Source: Lathyrus oleraceus (lineage: Eukaryota; Streptophyta; Magnoliopsida; Fabales; Fabaceae). Taken from it: a stretch of 64,000 bases of DNA. Made by a program: the position numbers and the translations under genes. Below, piece after piece: positions 11,429 through 24,788 of this stretch. The notes beneath the pieces were generated by a model. The model saw only the letters and a list, made by a program, of their open reading frames with translations, did not search any database and was not told the origin of the DNA. The stretch is from NCBI RefSeq assembly GCF_024323335.1, contig NC_066583.1, positions 371,633,175 through 371,697,174 on the forward strand. The letters are read 5' to 3'. Numbering within the stretch: position 1 is the stretch's first letter; every line of letters begins with the position of its first letter.

Positions 11429-14400
11429 TGAAGCTAGCGGAAATATACCCGAGTGCATCGCACACTCGAAGATACAACATAATCGCTATCGAACTTTATT
11501 TATTTCTGAAGGAAAGGGAAAATATCGGTAAAATCCTAGGAAAGAGAAAATGGGTAAGGAAGTCGGTTATATAAGTGGAAGGTATTATCATCCCTCGCAT
11601 TCGTTGTACTCAACAAGAACCGTTTTGATTATTCTATGCTCTGATGGGTGTTAATCTCAAGATTACTCGCAAAAGGATAAAGGGAAAAATAAAGGAATAG
11701 ATAGAGTGCTCGGTGAGGATTAGGGTCCTCATGCCTACATATCCTTATAGTGAAATAAGGAACTCAGAGCCCGGTAGTTCATAGAACTAATGGTGGGAGA
11801 TGAAAGAAGAGTGATGACAAATATGGTTTGAACCAAAGGATAATGTTGTTTGAACCCATAGGGTAGGTATGTCTAAACCAAAGAGTAAAAGTGGTATGAA
11901 CCAATATGTGGTGAGGCCAAGGCATGACAGAAAACAAAAGGGTATTGCCTCTATACAACTGCAAAGTAAGTAAGGAGATGTTTATCTGAGCAAAGTAAGG
12001 ACTAACAAGACAAACAAAACGGTTCTTGGTTCTGAGATAGGCACTATTTATTTGTCCAAAAGTATGTATGGTACTCAAAGAAAGAGTGTATTTGGTTCAA
12101 AGAGAACAATGTATCACATGGGGTGAATGAAGATAGACTATATTGAATGGAAGTATTGAATAGTGAATGGTGAATGATTGGAGAAAGAATAAATATTATG
12201 AAAGAAGAATTAATAATTAGGTTGAATGGAATGGGAAATAATAATTAGTATGCTTGCCAAGGGTTTGAAGCCTTGTGCCTATGTATTCTCATCGTGCAAT
12301 GAGAAAGTCAGAGCTCCATAGTTCATGGAACTAATGCGGAAAGAACTGAAAGATTTGATTGGGTTGCCAAAAGGCGAAGCAAAAATGCTTGAATAGCAGG
12401 AGTGTAGCATTAACCAATGAGTGGTATTTAGCCCAAAGAGACAAAAGAGAGATAATTTTCCAAAACATGAGAGGATTTACAAGGCAACAGAGATCAAAAG
12501 GGATTTGTCTAAGCACAAGAGGTCTTATAAGGCGAACAATGAATAGGAGATGATTTACCAACACACGAGAGAGTTTACAAGGCAAAAGAGCTCAAAGGGT
12601 TTGTCTAAGAACAAAAGGACTTATAAGACAAACAATTAATGTGAGATAATTTGCAAACACACGAGAGGGTTTACAAGGCAAAAGAGCTTAAAGGGTTTGT
12701 CTAAGCATAAGAGGACTTATAAGACAAACAATGAATAGGAGATAATATGCCAACACACGAGAGGGTTTGCAAAGAGCTCAAGGGGTTTGTCTAAGCACAA
12801 GAGGTCTTATAAGACAAATAACGAATAAAAGAGTGTGCCTAAGCACAAGAGGACTTATAAGACAAACATGAATAAGAGAGTGGGCGTAAGCACAAGAGGA
12901 CTGCTTAGGCTCACAATGAATGAATAAGGCTTTCCAATGCACAAAAGGACTGACAAGGCAAATAATGAATGATTTGATTAATTGGAATTCAAAGATTTGA
13001 CACAAGAGAATTAATCCAAGGGATGTCTGAATGTCAAGGAGAGTATGATTAGTGATCCAAGGAGGAAAGAAATTGATGTGCTTGAAGAAGACCTTTCCAA
13101 TTACTTGATTCGACTTACACTAAAGTTTATGAACAAAGGAGAATGCTTTGAATAGCTAAGGCCTACGTCCCGTATGCAAAGGCACTCTAGACAAGGGTAG
13201 GAGAAACTCCATCTCATCATTCTTCTTTGCTTAAGGCTCATGACAAACAACTTGAATCAAGATTGACAAGTGTTGATACACCTTTGTTGTGCTTGAACTG
13301 AAGTCCATTATGTCTGCAATGTGAATGCCTTGTACTTGAAGCTTTAAACTCTTGATCTTGAATCTGAATCCTGAGATCTTGGACTCCTGAGGTCCAGTAC
13401 AACTTGAACACAATGGACTTGCCATATCAAGTGATCAAGGGTCTTTTGATCACTTGAACAAGCTTAGGGAATTGACCATATTATAAAGGATTTGATTGAT
13501 CAACACATAATCAGTGGAAAAGGATCCGTTGAATTATGTTCAACTTAATGGATTAATCAATAAAACTAAATCAACTGATTCTAAGAAAAACCCTAAAGTA
13601 GGGGAGCATGCAATGGTTAAGGTGCAATCAATCAAATAAATCAACATCAATATTTACATGAAGAACAAATTATTAAAAGGATCAATTAAACCTAAACAAA
13701 TCCTAAGCTAAGGAAGCATGCATAACATGAATCTTCTAAACCCTAGGGGATAAAATTGTCATTGTGCACCAATTGATTAAATGGAATTAATGAACAAGAT
13801 TATTTAGAATTAATTAAAACCAACTAATTAATTAAAAACAATACATGAATATATGATGAAAAATTAGGCTAAGTTCAATTAAGTTAACCCTAAAATTTCT
13901 AATGGTTATAATAAACCGATTAATCACAATTAATCACAAGAAAACCTATTAATATCATTAATCACAATTAACCATAATTTTCTATTAATCACAATTAGTC
14001 ACAATTACAATTAGTCTATTAATCTATTAATCACATGAATTCTAATGATTACAAATAATCACATTAATCACAATTAGTCTATAAGCATAAAAAACAGAAA
14101 CTGAACTTAAATTTGAAATTAATTTGAATTGATCAAACTAATCAAATTAATTGGAATTAATTAAATATGAACATGAAGGAGGGTGTGTGAACTTGAAGGA
14201 TGGTGCAAGCCTCAATCCAAGAATGTGCATGAAGAATGTTTGAGCTTGAGCCAAACCAAACCGGGTTTCAAACAGGGAACCCTGGGACCAAGTCCAAACG
14301 CCCAGGTTATGTTAAGTGGATATGATGCAGGGTTAAGTGTTAGTGAATTGTTTTGTCCATGCCCTGTTAAAGTTTTTGTTATGATTTCCTGTTATAAGTT

Positions 14401-16153
14401 TCTTTGGATTAATGTGTTAATGTAATTTGTTGAAAACAAAGGACTGTGTGCAATTGTGTAGGAATTCGGACTGAGTTCCGTTGGTTTTTGCAGGGCTATG
14501 TGTGTTGCTGAGTTATTTGGTTAAGGACTTGTGATTTCATGGCTTGTGTTTCACTTGGTGGTGCATGGTTTAGTTTCTGTCATGACTGAATTTCTGCAGG
14601 TGGAGTGTTAGTTCTTTAGCAAATGTGCAGGGCTGAGCTGATGTGAGCTTCTATGGAATATCATTTTACCCTGTTAAAGCAGAAGAAAGTGAATGAGCTA
14701 TGAAGTGTTGCTTTGAGCTGCTTGGAATTAATTTGGGAGATTGGGGTTGAAATTTGGGTTGGCAATTGTGAATGGGATTAAATATGTATGGATTATGTAC
14801 TGAATGTTATTTGGATTTGTGTATTAAATTGTATTGAATGTTATTGAATTTGTATCGATTGAAAAGTTTGAATTAATGAAAAGTTAGTTGTGTATTAAAT
14901 TTGAATTGAACGGATTAATGTTGTATGAATCAAAGTTTGAATGTCTATGGAATTGATTTGTTATGGAAAATTGCTATGCTTAGATTAATGAAATGTTAGC
15001 ATTGAATTAGTGTATGGATTATAGGTTAATGTTGTATGAAAAATGCATGGTTTATGGAATTGTGAATGTGGATGGATTAATTGTTATGGATTGGTTGGTG
15101 TAGTGAAAGGTTATGGGATTAGAATTGAATGTTTGGATAAATGTGTTAGACTTACAAGTTGAAATGAGAAATAAACACAATGCTAGGTTTACTCAGGTTG
15201 AGAAGTTAGTAATGAAAAACAACAAGTGAAACGTTTTGGCTTGTTTAAAATAGGGCTTGAAGATCATGATGTGGGTATAGGGAAGATGACTAACTTTGGT
15301 CAACTTGAAGATCATGATGTGGGTATAGGGAAAATGGTTAACGTTGGTCAACTTAGTTGACCAAAAAGTCAACAGTCGACCAAAGTCAACTGTAGGTTAG
15401 AAAATAGGGTTTTCTTGTGTAAAATGATCTTGATGAAGATGCACATGGTGACTTGTAATGTAAGAGATGAGCTTGAATGAATATGACTTGATTTTAAATA
15501 AAACATGTCTTTCATGACTTGCTCAAAACTTCCTAAGCAAAATGAATGCAATTGATCAAAAGGACTAATGTACATAGATGAATCAAGAATGAATGGCATA
15601 TAATGCCTTATGAATCTCAAATGTACCAAATGACAAATCAAGGACCAAAAGACCAATGCACCAATTCAGTCATGAACTATGAACAAAGACCTATGAATAT
15701 TGAAAGTACCATATGGATGGATTCTTGAACAAAACCTTGAACCAGATGAAATCCCAAACATAGATGCATGACATGATGGTCAAGAGCCTCTTCCCAATGA
15801 ATTAGGATTTCAGATGCATAGATGAAAGCTTTGAGGTCAAACACATGTTCCATGAATAGTCAGGTCATGAATTAGGGTTTGAATGCACAGATGAATATCA
15901 TGATGTGACCTCCTTGAATCAATGCCCAAAGACCAAGAAATTAGGGTTTCCCCTCATATGATGAGCCAAACTCCAATGCTCAAACAAAACCCTAGTTTTT
16001 AATAACCACAAGCTTTGAATATATGATGTTTGTTATAAAGTATTAACATGAGTGAATGAGGCATATGAATGAGGCATGAATGAGTACATATTAATCTCAA
16101 GTCATAGGTTAGATGAAAAATGAAAAGGGGAGGACAAGTTTAGGGGTATTACA
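11429..16153 (-). mobile_element. Solo LTR of an Ogre-family element
   Basis: The 4725-bp segment starts TGAAGCTAGC and ends GGGGTATTACA on the plus strand, i.e. TGTAATACCCC...GCTAGCTTCA on the minus strand. It is flanked by a perfect 5-bp target duplication GTAAT (11424-11428 and 16154-16158). It lacks PBS, PPT and coding domains. Its length and its internal landmarks match the Ogre LTRs elsewhere in the window: the TAATACC start, a TAATACCTTCC...TAACCGACT block near the end, GAACTAC hairpin units and a GGTCAAC cluster. It probably arose by recombination between the two LTRs of a full element. It interrupts a CACTA transposase. Confidence 0.85.
12460..12860. repeat. About 96-bp tandem repeat inside the solo LTR
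   Basis: About three and a half units, each starting near GGGTTTGTCTAAGCA and containing ACACACGAGAG and GGCAAAAGAGCT. Unit starts lie near 12499, 12596, 12693 and 12782. Units differ by scattered substitutions and small deletions. Shorter derivatives continue to about 12960. Confidence 0.8.
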
Positions 16154-16462
16154 GTAATGACAATGATTTTAGAGTTAATAAAAGATGCATTTGAATATTC
16201 CAAGTTCATCCTATGAAGCCAAATAAATCACAAAACTGGGTTTGAATTATGTAATGATACCTGCATGTCCAAATGGTTGTATGCTTTATTGGGGAGAAAT
16301 GAAGAGAGGGAGACTTGCAAAAATTGCAACACTTCGAAATGGAAAACAAATGAAGAGGTCCGTGTTAACAAGAAAAAGAATAAAATTCCTGCCAAGGTTC
16401 TTTGTTATTTTCCATTAAAACATCGAGGTGAATGGAATGATGAAGAGTCATGATTGTCATAT
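16154..16462 (+). pseudogene. CACTA transposase, continuation after solo LTR
   Basis: It starts with the second GTAAT target copy and continues the transposase: MTMILELIKDAFEYSKF, then IPACPNGCMLYWG. After a one-base deletion it reads GRNEERETCKNCNTSKWKTN and KKNKIPAKVLCYFPLK. This is the conserved zinc-binding region between the N-terminal and catalytic parts of plant En/Spm transposases. The homology fades at about 16425, and a plus-strand LTR begins at 16463. Frameshift plus insertions make it non-functional. Confidence 0.75.
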
Positions 16463-16659
16463 TGTCATACCCCAAAATTCCCCCCCCCCCCCCTTTCACT
16501 TTTCATCTAACCTATGACTTGAGATTCATTTATACACTCATTCATGGGTATCAATCATTCATGATTAACACTTTCTAACAGACATCATAGATTTAAGGTT
16601 TATGGTTGATAAAAATAAGAGATTTGCTTGAGAATTGTGGTACTAATTATCATATGGGG

Positions 16660-17160
16660 TGAAAACCTAATTGCTTGGTCCCTTGAGACCTTGATTCTTG
16701 AAGATTACACCATGGTATTCATCTGGGCATTCAACCCTAATTCTTGATTTTGATCTTATGAGATATTGTGTTTGACATTCTGTACAACTAACTTGACTTC
16801 TGAACCCTAATTGTGGGCCCATGGTTTAGATGTTGCCTGTGGAGCTTTGTGCTTTGTTTAAAACCCTAATCAGGGATAATTGGTATTCAGGTGCCTTGGT
16901 TAGTTTACTTTTTGATATGTGATTCATCAAAACCCTACTTGCTAGGAGCCCGAGGTCTTGGAGATTACATCTTGGTGTCCATTGCACATCAAACCCTAAT
17001 TCTTGATCGGGAAGGTTCATGAATCATTTGACCTGCATTAAGGTGTTGGAAACCCTAAGTTGGTTCATGGAATTGATAGATTGTTTGTATTGACTACTTC
17101 TTGGTTTGAGATCGTGATTGTTGCTTGATTTTGAACTTTGACTACTAAACCCTAGTCCAT
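16660..17160. repeat. Array of telomere-box motifs at 60-70 bp spacing
   Basis: AAACCCTAA-type motifs (some with one change) occur near 16666, 16735, 16803, 16861, 16931, 16990, 17049 and 17150, within loosely similar units of about 65 bp. This lies in the U3-like part of the LTR that starts at 16463. Confidence 0.65.
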
Positions 17161-18397
17161 GGTTTGTTTTGATTGGCCTAAAGGCATGCTTACTTTCATG
17201 TTTCAATGCATATGGTCGTTGGTCCAATTTGATTTGATTCACTTCAATCCATTGGTCATCATTTGGTCCAAGTTTCATCTCATTCTCATTAATTGTTTCC
17301 ATTATGTGTCAAGGTTCAACTTAAAGTAAATTGGTTCAAGATTCATTGTCTGTTTGGCCAAATCATTTCATGGTTAGGAGATTGCAATTTCCATTCATTC
17401 ATTCATTCATTCAAAAGCACTTGTTTCAAAGTTGGTTTCATTTGACTTCAAATTTGTTTCATGTGTTTCATCAAGAACACTTGGCTAAAAGATACATTCC
17501 ATTACATAGTCTATGAGGCATTGGAAAGTTACAAAGAAAATGACATTTTGCATAAGTTGACTTTTGGTCAACTGTTGACTTTTTGGTCAACCAATTGACC
17601 AAAATCAACTCATCACTCCAAAACCTTAAATCACTATTTCCATTTTCTCCATAATCCATCTTTGACTCTCCGTGATTCATGTTGAAACCACTACCACTTT
17701 TCACCTTTTAAATCATGTTCATGAACCGTGAATCATTTTCCATTTAAACCACCAATCTACACTTTTACAATTTCACTACATGACAATATTCAAATGTTTC
17801 TATTACAACAATTTTTTATTTCTTTACAACCACAAATCCATTCAATTTCAAAATTACAATACAAATTCCAATTGTACTACATTTCCATAAATCCATTTTC
17901 TCTTTTCAATACAATTCAAACCATCCAAAAAGAAATGAAATTACACTAATTCCATAACATCTAATCACTTTCCATACATTTCCAAACATAAATAAAACCA
18001 TGTTATTTGAATCCCAATTTCCAAATTTCATTCAAGATTCCATACAAAAACCATGTCATTTGAATTCCAATTTCATGTAGAAACCATTTCATTTACATTC
18101 CAAAATTAAACAAATACATGAGCTAAGGTACATAACAACACATACAAAACCTAGTATAAACAGTCCTAAATCTAGAAATCAGTCGCACCATCAATCCATC
18201 TTGCATCACCATCTGAGTGTCGTTCTACGGACCATTACATGAATTTTGCAGCAAACATTGCACGAATTCTGCAGCAACCATAGCCCATAAATCAACTCAC
18301 TAATCCAAGCACTATGCCACTACCATCCAAGGTAAGGTTAACTGCTGCGAAATCAGTCCAAAATGATATGAAACAAGGCCAACTTCAACTAACTCTC

Positions 18398-18403
18398 TAT
18401 AAA
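18398..18403 (+). promoter_or_regulatory. TATA box of the LTR starting at 16463
   Basis: TATAAA in the context CTCTCTATAAACCC, about 1.9 kb into the LTR. It fits the long U3 regions of Ogre LTRs. The start site is not determined. Confidence 0.35.
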
Positions 18404-20049
18404 CCCTCTAATCCCTCTTCTAACTACCCTGATAACATAAATCACAAAAAGCCTGCAAACGGAATGAACCGAAATCCCCTCAACAAAACTCCATAACCGA
18501 AATCACAAAAAGAAGAGTGCATCAGATGTTGAGGTAAGCTTTTCATTGTTCGTGGATGCCACCGAGCGAGCTTCTTTTTCCGGGGCCGTGAGGGAGTTCC
18601 TTTGCGTTTTTTATTGTTAATTCTAGTTTTTGTTGATTCTGTTTTGTTAATCTTGATAGGAATTATGATTAATGCTTAGTTTTAGAAATATTAGGAATTA
18701 GTATCTTGTTGTTAATTAGGAATTAATATGGTTTAATTCGTTAATTAGTAGATTTTTGATCATGTGATTAGAAAATAGGTTTAACCATGTGGATCTTGAT
18801 CTTGATCTTTAGTTTAATCTCATAATAGGTTAACCTTACCATGATTAGGATATTTTTATCATTAGGCTTTGATGTTTCATTTTGTGGATTTTGTTCATGA
18901 TTTGAATAATATGGTTAAGCGTAGATTTTTCCATGATTTGCTTTTGGGTTAATTTTGCTATGTTTGGATTGTAAGTGACCATTAGATTTGTTAATTCATT
19001 TTGTGAAATGATCATTTTGCTCTTAGGAGTTTATTTTGTTGTTTTAGTCATATAAATGCCCCCATAGGACTAATCTTTGACTTAGAATAATTAGCTAGGT
19101 TAATCAAATTGAATTGTCATGAAATATTTGTTTAACCTTGACATGTTCCCCTTAGGAATAGCTTGTGAATAATTTTTAACCCTTAGATTAGGATTAGTCA
19201 TAAGTTTTAAATCAACTCAAACCCTACGATTTAAGTTGATCAAAAACAATTTTGATCAATTAAATTCTTTGATCATGTATAACCCCACAGTCCATTCAAG
19301 TGATCAAAAGTCATTTGATAACTTGATAGGACTAATTCTAACGTTGTGGATCTCCAAGCTTCAAATCCAGACTTTCACGTAAGGCATTCCAATCACATCG
19401 AGCAGCGGATTATACAAGGTACATCAAAGGAAAACACTTGGTAAATATGATTCAAATTGTACGACACGAGCCTTAAGTAATAAGGAATGATGAGATGGGG
19501 TTTCTCCAATTCTTGTCCAAAGTGACTTTGCGTACGGGGCGTAGGCCCTAGCTATTCAAAGCATTCACCCTTATTGATAGACTTTAATACAATGTGAATC
19601 AAGTAAACTACCAAGTCTTCTTCATACAAACCAAGAAAATTTCAAGGAGCATCAATGAGGATTCTTCTCCAACAACTTGTCTGTTATGAGATGTATCATG
19701 CACCACGAGCCTTAAGTAATGAGGAATGATGAGGCGTATGAGGCGTGTGCCCTAGCTATTCAAAGCATTCTCCCTCATTCATATACTTTAGTATGATTCT
19801 TATCAAATAACTGTCAAGCACTCTTCATTTTCCATTATCAATTAATCACTTCTTTTGCCTCAATCATCTTACTGTCAACCCTAGTGGGCTGAACTACGAA
19901 AGCTCTGATTTTCTCATTTCACGGTAAGAATACGTAGGCACGAGGATTCAGATTCTCCGCGAGCTACCTTATTTATTAATCCATCACTCTTCATTCATTC
20001 AATCAATACCATCTTTTTGATATCAAATATCACTTCTCCTTGGACTCCA

Positions 20050-20400
20050 CGTACATCCTTTTAGGACGATATAACGACAATCCACCTTACGAACCAAGAG
20101 TTGTTTGACTCATACCCAAACATTTAATTCTTTCTTTTTTGGATAAGACGCCTATTTACTCTTCGGTTTAGAGTCTATTTTCCTTCATGGATCCAAGATA
20201 CCATTCTTCTTTGATCTCGAACTGCTTATTCCCCATCCAGTGATATACTGTTCCTTGTACCCAATAAGACTTTCTTTTGGGCCCCGTATATACCCTTTTA
20301 GGACGATATAACGGCAGTCCACCCTGTGAACCAAAAGTTGTTTGGCTCGTACCCATACATTTAATTCCTTCTTTTTTGGCAAAGACGTTGTTTCCCTCTA
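20050..20400. repeat. Tandem duplication of about 238 bp
   Basis: The stretch from CGATATAACG near 20068 through TTCTTTTTTGG near 20143 recurs near 20305-20382 with a few substitutions. It is a direct duplication within the LTR. Confidence 0.7.
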
Positions 20401-20641
20401 CGGTACAAATCCCATTTCTCCTATGGATTCCAGTATACCCTGACCTTTGGTTTCAAATTATACCTCTTCAGTCACTTGTTTACCAAATCCTTCACTTCTG
20501 TGACTTTGGTAATTCATTCCATTCATCGCCATGATGCATTCATACTTTACCTTCATTCACTTCATGTGATATACCTTATCTTTGAGCCAAATACACTATC
20601 CTTTGTGCTTCATCTAGTGGACCAATAATTGTTTGGATCAT

Positions 20642-23600
20642 TATAATACCCCAAAATTTATCCTTCATTTTCCTGGAAACATGAGATTATGTTTTACACT
20701 TCATTAGCATCATATTAGGTCATACTCATTGCATACTGCATTAGTGACATGGAGATCAGGTTTTGATCGATCACTCCTTACACAAAGCAAGATTGAGAAT
20801 TGGACTTCATTTTCTAAGTATACAAGTCTCAAGGGTCTCGGGTAGCTCTAGGTATCTTATTATGGTCCTCAGTTCATCAGGGAAGGATTCAAAGCTATCA
20901 GAGTGTTCATCTGAATTTAATCAGAAATTAGGGTTTCATGGCTACCTGCAACAGGCAATGTTTGGTTGGAAGTAGAGGAGCTCATCCATGTCATGATTAG
21001 AGAGGCTTCTTGGCCCAGGAAGATTCACAATTATCTCAGAAAGATCCATTGGCAATCAGTGCAATCAGTTCCTGATCATTTTGCCCTAAAACTAGGGTTT
21101 GGAATAAAATCAGTTTATTTCTGATTCTTTGGGTGAAACTCTTTTCCATGGCCCTCTATATGTCCACAAGGTCTACATACAAAAAATCAGCTCTTTATTT
21201 GAACTAGAAGTGCTTCAATTGATCAATGGAATCGGGAATCAGACAGTTTCAGAAAAGTCAACTGTGGGGCCAGAAAAGTCAACTCCTGACATTTTGAGAG
21301 TGGAATCTCAAAATTCATGCCTAAGGGAACCTACATATGAAATTTGATCAAGGTTGGATCATGGATTCATCATTTAATCAGGAATTGGAAAAGTTACTTA
21401 ATTTGGAAATGGTGGACTTTCCATTTAGGGCAAGTTTTCATGATTGTTGCACTCACTTTAAACCCATTTTCCATCAAGATAAAAGCTCCATTTGTAACTT
21501 TCTCCAACATGAACATTGTTCCTCTTGTTCCAAGCTTTCTATAGATATAAAGTTTTCTCCATTTGGATTAGAATTGAGAAAGTTATGCTTAGTCAAAGTG
21601 AGACATATTTTTAGGACACTTAGAAAAATTTCTAAGTCCAAAATCTTCAAAATTTGTCAAGACTTCTTGGCCAGTTTTCTTGCACTTCAAGGCATTATTT
21701 AAAAATACTTTCTTCACAACAATTGTAACTTTACATGTCCTCTTTCATATCCTTTTAGAATCATCTCATTTGGATCCATGGTTTGAGAGATACATTCATT
21801 TAAAGTGGGCACCATGAGTTGATTTTCTAGGCAGATTTTGGGCCTGGCTGGCCCAATCAGATTTTCTAAGCATGCTGCACAAACCAGTCACGTTTTTTTT
21901 TACCTCTTTTGGCCATGCATTGGACATCCATTCACTTAAGTTTGGCCCAAAATAATAACATTTTACACCTCACTTCACACTTTTATTCTTATGGATAAAT
22001 CACTTATTAAAAAGCCCATGAGAACACCTAATCCATCCTATTTAAGAAGCTGAAACCCTAACCCTAAAGGAGCATTGGAATTTCGTGGCAAGGAGGCAAA
22101 GCTTCATCACATATCAGATTCCATTCCACTTCTATTTTCCATTAGGTAATCATCTCTTCCATGACCATGTTTTGATATATCTACGCTTGCTTACCATGTT
22201 CATCACCATTAATCCTTCCATTTTCATATTTCTTTTTCTTATTTAAAATATTTTCTTCGTCCATAAAATTACCCAAAAATATTTTTCACTTTTCTTAACG
22301 TCTTATTTAATTTTATATAATTTTTATTTTTGTATTTTTTTAATATTAATATTTAATTTTAATTATTTATTCTAAATGGTCCATTTTAACACACTTTTTT
22401 TTATTGATTTTATTTTTATGACTTAAAATTATTGTTAGCATTTGAGTTTTGGGACGAAGGTTGACCACTGTCTCATGGTCAACATGACCTTTTCTTGGAA
22501 TTTTATTTCACATTTTCAATTTATTTTGGATTTATTTTTTACCTAGTTTGGTTGGTTGACTTTTAATTTGACTTCTGTTTTATTTTAATTAATTCACATG
22601 CCAATTTCTATTATTTTTAAAATCTTTTTGGGGGATGATGATTTCCTGACCCCACCTTATTTAGTTTAATTTTTCATAATTTTGATTAATTTACTATTTA
22701 TTCTTGATTTATTTCTAACCTAGTCTTATTAATTGACTTTTGGTTTGACCTATGTTTTGTTTTAATTAATTCACGTGCCAATTTTCATTATATTTAAAAT
22801 CTTTTTGGGGGATGATAATGTCCTGACCCCACCTTATTTAGTTTAATTTTCCATAATTTTCTTGATTAATTTGCTATTTATTTGTTATTTTTTAAGTTGA
22901 CTTGAATTTTCAGTTGACTTGAATTTTCAATTGACTTCTTTATGATCGATGTTTGACTAAGGGATTGCTTATGGAAATTGAAGAGATCTTTTGATCCTCC
23001 CTCATTCATCTCATATGCCATGTATTAGAGGCCTTTTACCTTGATTTTATTTGGTCTTACCTCATTTCCTGATTAAATTATTCAGTGGACCCTTCGTGTG
23101 CATATTTTCATCTGTTTGATTCATCTATTATCTTTTATACTTGTTTCTCTCATTCATGCTTTCTATTGCTTGATTATTTAACATGTTCATACTCCCATGC
23201 ATTGTTTAAATGCTCCATTATTTGATTCTTTGGTTTGATTATATATTGTTTATTTATCCGATCTGATTGATAACTGTTGCCTACTTGAATGATGTATGAG
23301 GCATATATTCTTATTGTTTGTTTGCCATGAATAATCCCCATTCATAACAAATGTACCCCTCTCCCATAAAGTGTATAATATTTATTCCTTTATTTCTTTA
23401 GTCACCTGTTAATACAATAATTAAAACGAACATCTGATAACCATTTCAAAATAAGATCAAAAGCTCGATCCAACGTCGAGTAATCATTTTCAAAACTTAA
23501 CAGAACCAGCACGCATTCATCCATCATCTTGTAAGTCGATTGCCTCAGGCATCGCCATCTACCTGTAAGTGGATTGCCTCCGGCATCGCCATCTACCCTT

Positions 23601-23865
23601 ATCTGTAACTCCTCTTCGTGCTCCATCCGTCGACTCTTGTTCCGTTTAGGTAGCACCCATTAGGTAGAACCCTTTGTATGATAACATAGGTAGAATCCCC
23701 CTATTCTTTGCATGCTAACATTAGGTAGATGTTCCCCTTTGTAAATCCTAACACATAGGTCCATGTTGCATGACAACTCTAGATAGAAGTGCGGTGACGA
23801 CTCGACTTATATGGTTTACCTTAGATTTAGTCAATATCTCTAATGGTAACGAATACCCCGCTACA
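20642..23865 (+). mobile_element. 5' LTR of Ogre A
   Basis: It starts TATAATACCCCAAAATTT (one change from the TGTAATACC-type terminus) and ends CCGCTACA, followed by a six-base spacer and the primer binding site at 23872. Its length is about 3.2 kb, and it differs strongly from the Ogre B LTR in sequence. It carries TTAGGGTTT telomere motifs near 20930 and 21090, paired GTCAAC sites at 21256-21283, and a TATTTAAG TATA-like site at 22040. A 42-bp direct duplication containing ATTGCCTC-GGCATCGCCATC lies at 23530-23600. The matching 3' LTR would be outside the window because the element is cut at 29630. Confidence 0.7.
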
Positions 23866-23871
23866 GAAAAG

Positions 23872-23891
23872 TGGCGACTCTGCTGGGGACT
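23872..23891 (+). other. Primer binding site of Ogre A (tRNA-Arg-like)
   Basis: TGGCGACTCTGCTGGGGACT directly follows the 5' LTR. It complements the 3' end of a plant tRNA-Arg including CCA, with a few mismatches. The same core is found at the Ogre B site at 43469. Confidence 0.8.
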
Positions 23892-24788
23892 ATCATTTGC
23901 CTAGTGGGTTTTGCCTACTTTTCATATTTGTTGTATTGTATGGTATATTGCTTTGTGACATATTTTTATGCAATTTGGGATTACTGTATTGTATGTAATG
24001 ATTGAATTGTTTGAATATTAATTCCTTGTATGCTTGGTGATCTTTGTGAGATGAGTTCTATACCCGAACTCGAGTGCACTTAGGATAGGAGAATGGCATA
24101 GTCTTGTTGACTTGTGTGGAGTTATTCCTTAGCAAGTTGACTTGCAAGCCCATTCACTTGGTGGAGGTTATGTTGGGATCAATAATGTCACACGAGTAGT
24201 CGTGGTTAGGCATTACTCTTTCCAATATATGCCTTAGAAGCCAAGGACCTTAGTTTACCACGCCCATCTTGGCCTATTTTTAGGACGTAGTGCGAAGATC
24301 GTTCAAGTGTAAGATTTGATACGATTGTTACGCGATACTACACTCATAAGAGTCTCTCTTGAGAATATTTTTGGAATACGAGTAGTTGTTTATCCGAAAA
24401 TGTCCGAAAGATGGGATGATAACTATTGGAACCTCTTGTAGAACATGATTGTCAGGTTTAACCATAGTACACTCCCTTTGGGTGGTTCTAAACCAAGACT
24501 CCATGCTCGTGACTCGCAACAAACCCTTGATTCGTGGTTGATCAGTTCTTGTGTATCCTTAATATCAATGGAACTTGGGTGTTGATAAGGTGTAAACCAC
24601 AATCCACCAAAATGGATGATTGATATTAAGGATGACTTGATCCATCCCATGACCTTTTGTGGTGTGATTTGCTTGATCCTTGAGTGTGATTGTTGCATCC
24701 ATGCATTCATGCATTCATACACATCCATATCATCAACAATGAGAAAATTTTCAAGGAACTTAAGAGGTCTATTTGCAAATTTTCAGAC
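23892..24788 (+). other. Ogre A 5' leader
   Basis: Untranslated sequence between the PBS and ORF1. No long plus-strand frame is present, and the minus-strand frames in it look spurious. It would carry the packaging signal. Confidence 0.6.

Larger units (their letters stand above)
16463..20641 (+). mobile_element. Ogre-family LTR, interrupted by Ogre A
   Basis: The segment starts TGTCATACCCCAAAATT and is colinear, in inverted orientation, with the solo LTR at 11429-16153. Both share the CATCTAACCTATGACTTGAG block after the start, the telomere-motif array, the GTCAAC cluster and the GAACTACG hairpin unit near 19891. It has no TG...CA end or PBS before 20642, where a different LTR begins. It is therefore truncated or split by insertion of Ogre A, with the remainder possibly beyond the window. 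It contains a 15-base C run at about 16480 and a (CATT)n run at 17394-17413. Confidence 0.65.

Noticed and set aside
23872..23891. Possible tRNA gene fragment (also at 43469)
   Set aside because: Only about 18 bases complementary to a tRNA 3' end are present, directly after an LTR, so these are primer binding sites. No tRNA gene was found in the window.
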